Assembly: GCA_007570785.1 (NCBI GenBank)
Contig: ML660203.1
Coordinates: forward strand, 7,312,638 to 7,376,637
Length of the DNA: 64,000 nt
Direction: 5' to 3'
Source: Antilocapra americana
Lineage: Eukaryota > Chordata > Mammalia > Artiodactyla > Antilocapridae
Shown: positions 1 through 64,000 of the stretch, in pieces
Numbering within the stretch: the stretch's first letter is position 1
How the letters are laid out: the number at the start of each line of letters is the position of its first letter
The notes under the pieces: model-generated
Told to the model about the DNA's origin: nothing
The model's database searches: none
What the model saw: the letters and a program-made list of their open reading frames with translations, nothing else
Translations under genes and position numbers: made by a program

Positions 1-26219
<26,219 letters not shown>

Positions 26220-26336
26220 TCCTCCGAGCAGGTCTCACAGGCGCCCGAGCCGCAGGCGGACTTCCGCTCGGGCAGGAGGCTCCAAGCGGGCGCCGGAGGG
26301 GACGCCAGGGACTCGCGGCCGACCTCGAGCGCTGGG

Positions 26337-61191
<34,855 letters not shown>

Positions 61192-61964
61192 TAACAGAAT
61201 CTGGTACAGCCTCTGGATTAAATTGGGGTGTGTGCTATACCTCTGAGTACTGTGGAGCAGGGTTGCCCTCAAAAACCTAAGGATGTTCTTGTTGAGATAT
61301 GATACAGACAGATGTCTGCAGGGTAAATCAGAATGTAATGCCTAAAATAAGGAAACAATCCAGAGTGAAGAACATTTTACAAGATAGTTGGACTGAACTA
61401 TTCAAAAAAATTGTCATGAAAGAAAATAATTGTGCTGAAGGTACTGTTTTAGATAAAAAGACACAAAAGTGACATAAAGAAATGCAATAAATAACTTTGA
61501 TTGGATTCTGAAAGAAAAGCAAAAAGCTATAAAAAGATTTTCAAGAGATTTAAATATATATAATTACTTAATGTAATCTTCTTAGTTGTGAAATAATAAT
61601 ATGTAGAAAATTTCCTTATTCTTAAGAGACAGATAATTTAAGGGAGATTTAGGGGTGAATGTCATGATATCTATAATACACTTGAAAAAAATTAAGCCAA
61701 AAAATAAATACATATATAAAAAATAAAGTATAAATATATACATAATGAGAATAGAATCACAGAGAGGAACAAAGAAGAAGCTTTCTTATGATTAGAGGTT
61801 TTGAGTTGGAGGCAAGTCACCCTGGAAGTTCCAGGAAATGCTTTATGGGGAAGGCAGTGAGGCATCAAGGCCCCATCCCACTTCAATTAGAGCAGCTCTT
61901 CTATTTATCTGCTTTATATACTGTGGTTCTGGGTAAATACTATCTTGAAAGAAAGATTTCTTAG

Positions 61965-63270
61965 CTTTCTTTAAATTGAAGTATAATTGATTTACAGTAT
62001 TATGTTAATTTCAGGTATACAGCAAAGTGATTCAGTATTTTTATTCAGATTTTTTGCTAGATTCTTTTCAGATTCTTTTCCATTATAGGTTATTACAAGA
62101 TATTGAATATATTAATAGTTCCCTGTGCTATACAGTCAGTCCTTGTTGTTTATTTATTTTATACACGGTGGTGTGTAACTGTTAATTCCAAACTCCTAAT
62201 TTATCCCTCACTCCCTACTTTTCCCTTTGGTAACCATAAGTTGTTTTCTATGTCTGTGAGTCTGAACTTTTTATTAAAAATTTCATTTGTATTATTTTTT
62301 TAGATTCCATATGTAAGTGATATTATATAATGTCTGTCTTTTTCTGACTTACTTCTCATAATATGATAATTTCTAGGTCCATCCATGTTGCTGCAAATGG
62401 CAATATTTTATTCATTTTTATGGCTGACTAATAATCCATTGTGTATATATACCACATCTTCTTTATCAGTTTATTTGTTGATAGACACTTAAGTTGCTTC
62501 CATGTCTTGGCTATTATAAATAGTGCCACTATAAACATTGATATGCATATGTTTCTGAATTAGAGTTTTTATCTTTTTCAGATATACACTCAGGAGTAAA
62601 ATTGCTGGATCATATGGCAGCTCTATTTGTAGTTTTTTAAGGAACTTCCATACTGTTTTCCATAGTGACTGCACCAGTTTACATTCCCACCAACAATGAA
62701 GGAGGGTTCACTTTTCTCTACACCCTCTCTAGCATTTATTATTTATAAATTCTGATGATGGCCATTCTGACCAGTAGGTGTGAGATAATATCTCATTGCA
62801 ATTTTGATTTGCATTTCTCTAATAATTTGCGGTATTGAGCATCTTTTCATGTGCCTGTTGGCCATCTGTATGTCTTCTTTGAAATGTCTATTTAGGTCTT
62901 CTGCCCATCTTTTGATTGGATTGTTTGTTTCTATACTGAGCTGTATGAGCTTTTCATATAATACATTTTGGAAATTAAGCCATTATCAGTTGCATTGTTT
63001 GTAAATATATCCTCCTAGTCTGTAGGTTGTCTTTTTGTTTTGTTTATGGTTTCCTTTGCTGTGCAAAATTTTTAGGTTTGATTAGGTCTCATTTTATTTC
63101 TTTTGCCTTGGGAGACTGATCTAAGAGAATATTGCTACAATTTATGTAGCAGTGTAGAAAATGTTTTGCCTATGTTCTCGTCTAAGAGTTTTATGGTCTA
63201 GGAGTTTAATGTCTTATATTTAAATCTTTAAGCCATTTTGAGTTTATTTTTGTGTAGGGCATGAGGGAGT
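61965..63270 (-). mobile_element. L1 LINE 3' part, reverse, old
   Basis: aattgaagtataattgattt start of the 3' UTR; ORF2 C-terminus partly readable at 62674-62489 ([20 protein letters not shown]). More diverged than the L1 at 27.6 kb, broken by many stops. Confidence 0.85.
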
Positions 63271-63423
63271 GTTCTAACTTCATTGATTTACATGCAGGTT
63301 TCCCAGCACCACTTACTGAAGATTTCTCAGCTTTAAACTGTTTGAAAACTGTTTCAAAACTGGTTTCAATGAATGGATCTCATATAATGTCTTGGTGCAG
63401 TGCTAATGTTTTCTGTAAGCTCA

Positions 63424-63620
63424 AAGAAAGTTTAGTCGCCCAGTCGTGTCCAACTCTTTGCGACCCCATGGACTGTAGCCTACTAGGCTCCTCGGTCCAT
63501 GGGATTTTCCAAGCAAGAGTACTGGAGTCTGTTGCCATTTCCTTCTCCAGGGGATCTTCCTGACCCAGGGATTGAACCCTGTCTCCCACACTGTAGGCAG
63601 ACTACCCCACTGCCTCAAAT
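63424..63620 (-). repeat. Bov-tA SINE, reverse orientation
   Basis: agtcgcccagtcgtgtccaa to gtaggcagactaccccactg. Ends eight bases before the poly(A) of the RPL17 retrocopy. Confidence 0.9.
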
Positions 63621-63627
63621 AAAGAAC

Positions 63628-64000
63628 TTTTTTTTTTTTTTTGCACTTATTTTTTTGTGGCATTTATTCCTGAGCTGTAAGTTTTTGTTTCTTCTGGGAT
63701 ATCTTTTTCTTCTGTGCAACCTCCTCTTCTGGCTTAGGAACAATCTGTTCTTTTTCAGTAAGGATCATCTCAATGTGTCAGGGAGAGCTCATGAAAGGGC
63801 TCACACCCAACTGTGAGCTCTCTAAGTCCTGCACCGCATCTTGGGGGCTTTGTTCGCCTGGATGTGCTCAGTGACCAGAGAATCTACATCTAAGCCCTGA
63901 AGTTCAGCATTACTCTCTGCATTTTTGAGCATGCGCAGTAGAAATTCAGCCCTCTTTTTGGGCCACCGACCCTGCACCCCAGCCCCACTGTGCACACCTA
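63628..64000 (-). pseudogene. RPL17 processed pseudogene (3' part, runs off right edge)
   Basis: Minus-strand sequence matches the C-terminal half of ribosomal protein L17 (large subunit, uL22 family): [40 protein letters not shown] and, after a break, a tail ending in TAA at 63666-63664. It is broken: a stop follows the segment ending MRCRT, and two extra bases shift the frame in the next stretch. There are no introns, and a 15-base poly(A) tract (63642-63628) follows the 3' end, so this is an L1-type retrocopy. It lies antisense in an MROH8 intron next to a Bov-tA SINE. Confidence 0.9.

Overview
This is mammalian nuclear DNA, almost certainly from a ruminant of the cattle, sheep or goat group. 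The evidence is the repeat load: RTE-BovB LINEs, the BovB-dependent SINEs Bov-tA and BOV-A2, and cetartiodactyl tRNA-Glu SINEs (CHR-2 type), all frequent and in both orientations, with L1, MIR and a mariner-type MITE. No bacterial, phage or CRISPR features are present. I cannot name the species from sequence alone.

Two protein genes lie head to head around one CpG-rich promoter at about 25.87-26.64 kb. To the left, on the minus strand, is the 5' half of RPN2 (ribophorin II, a subunit of the ER oligosaccharyltransferase). Eight coding exons are readable, from the ATG at 26219 to exon 8 ending at 443. They join in phase into codons 1-328 plus two bases; the rest of the gene is off the left edge. 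To the right, on the plus strand, is MROH8 (maestro heat-like repeat protein 8). Twelve exons from an ATG at 26337 to 61190 join in phase into 519 codons plus two bases, and the gene runs off the right edge. This order matches human 20q11.23. The two proteins have no known shared function; what they share is the promoter.

Region by region: 1-26206 holds RPN2 introns and exons, with a BovB carrying a nested SINE (12.8-15.6 kb), a second BovB (18.1-19.2 kb) and many SINEs. 25.87-26.64 kb is the CpG island. 26.35-64 kb is MROH8, with an inverted L1 (27.6-28.7 kb), an inverted BovB (51.4-53.8 kb), a third long BovB (57.7-58.75 kb), minisatellites, and at the right edge an RPL17 processed pseudogene.

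The most striking observation is a perfect 130-bp inverted repeat (21278-21407 and 23018-23147) whose arms flank RPN2 exon 2 in introns 2 and 1. The left arm interrupts the tail of a BOV-A2 SINE, so it looks like a copy of the right arm pasted in reverse. In the RPN2 pre-mRNA the arms could pair and loop out the exon that encodes the signal peptide. Other points worth a look are an ER-stress-element-like site in the shared promoter, twin-primed inversions of L1 and BovB, two retroelements using the same target site, and a tandem palindrome inside a BovB.
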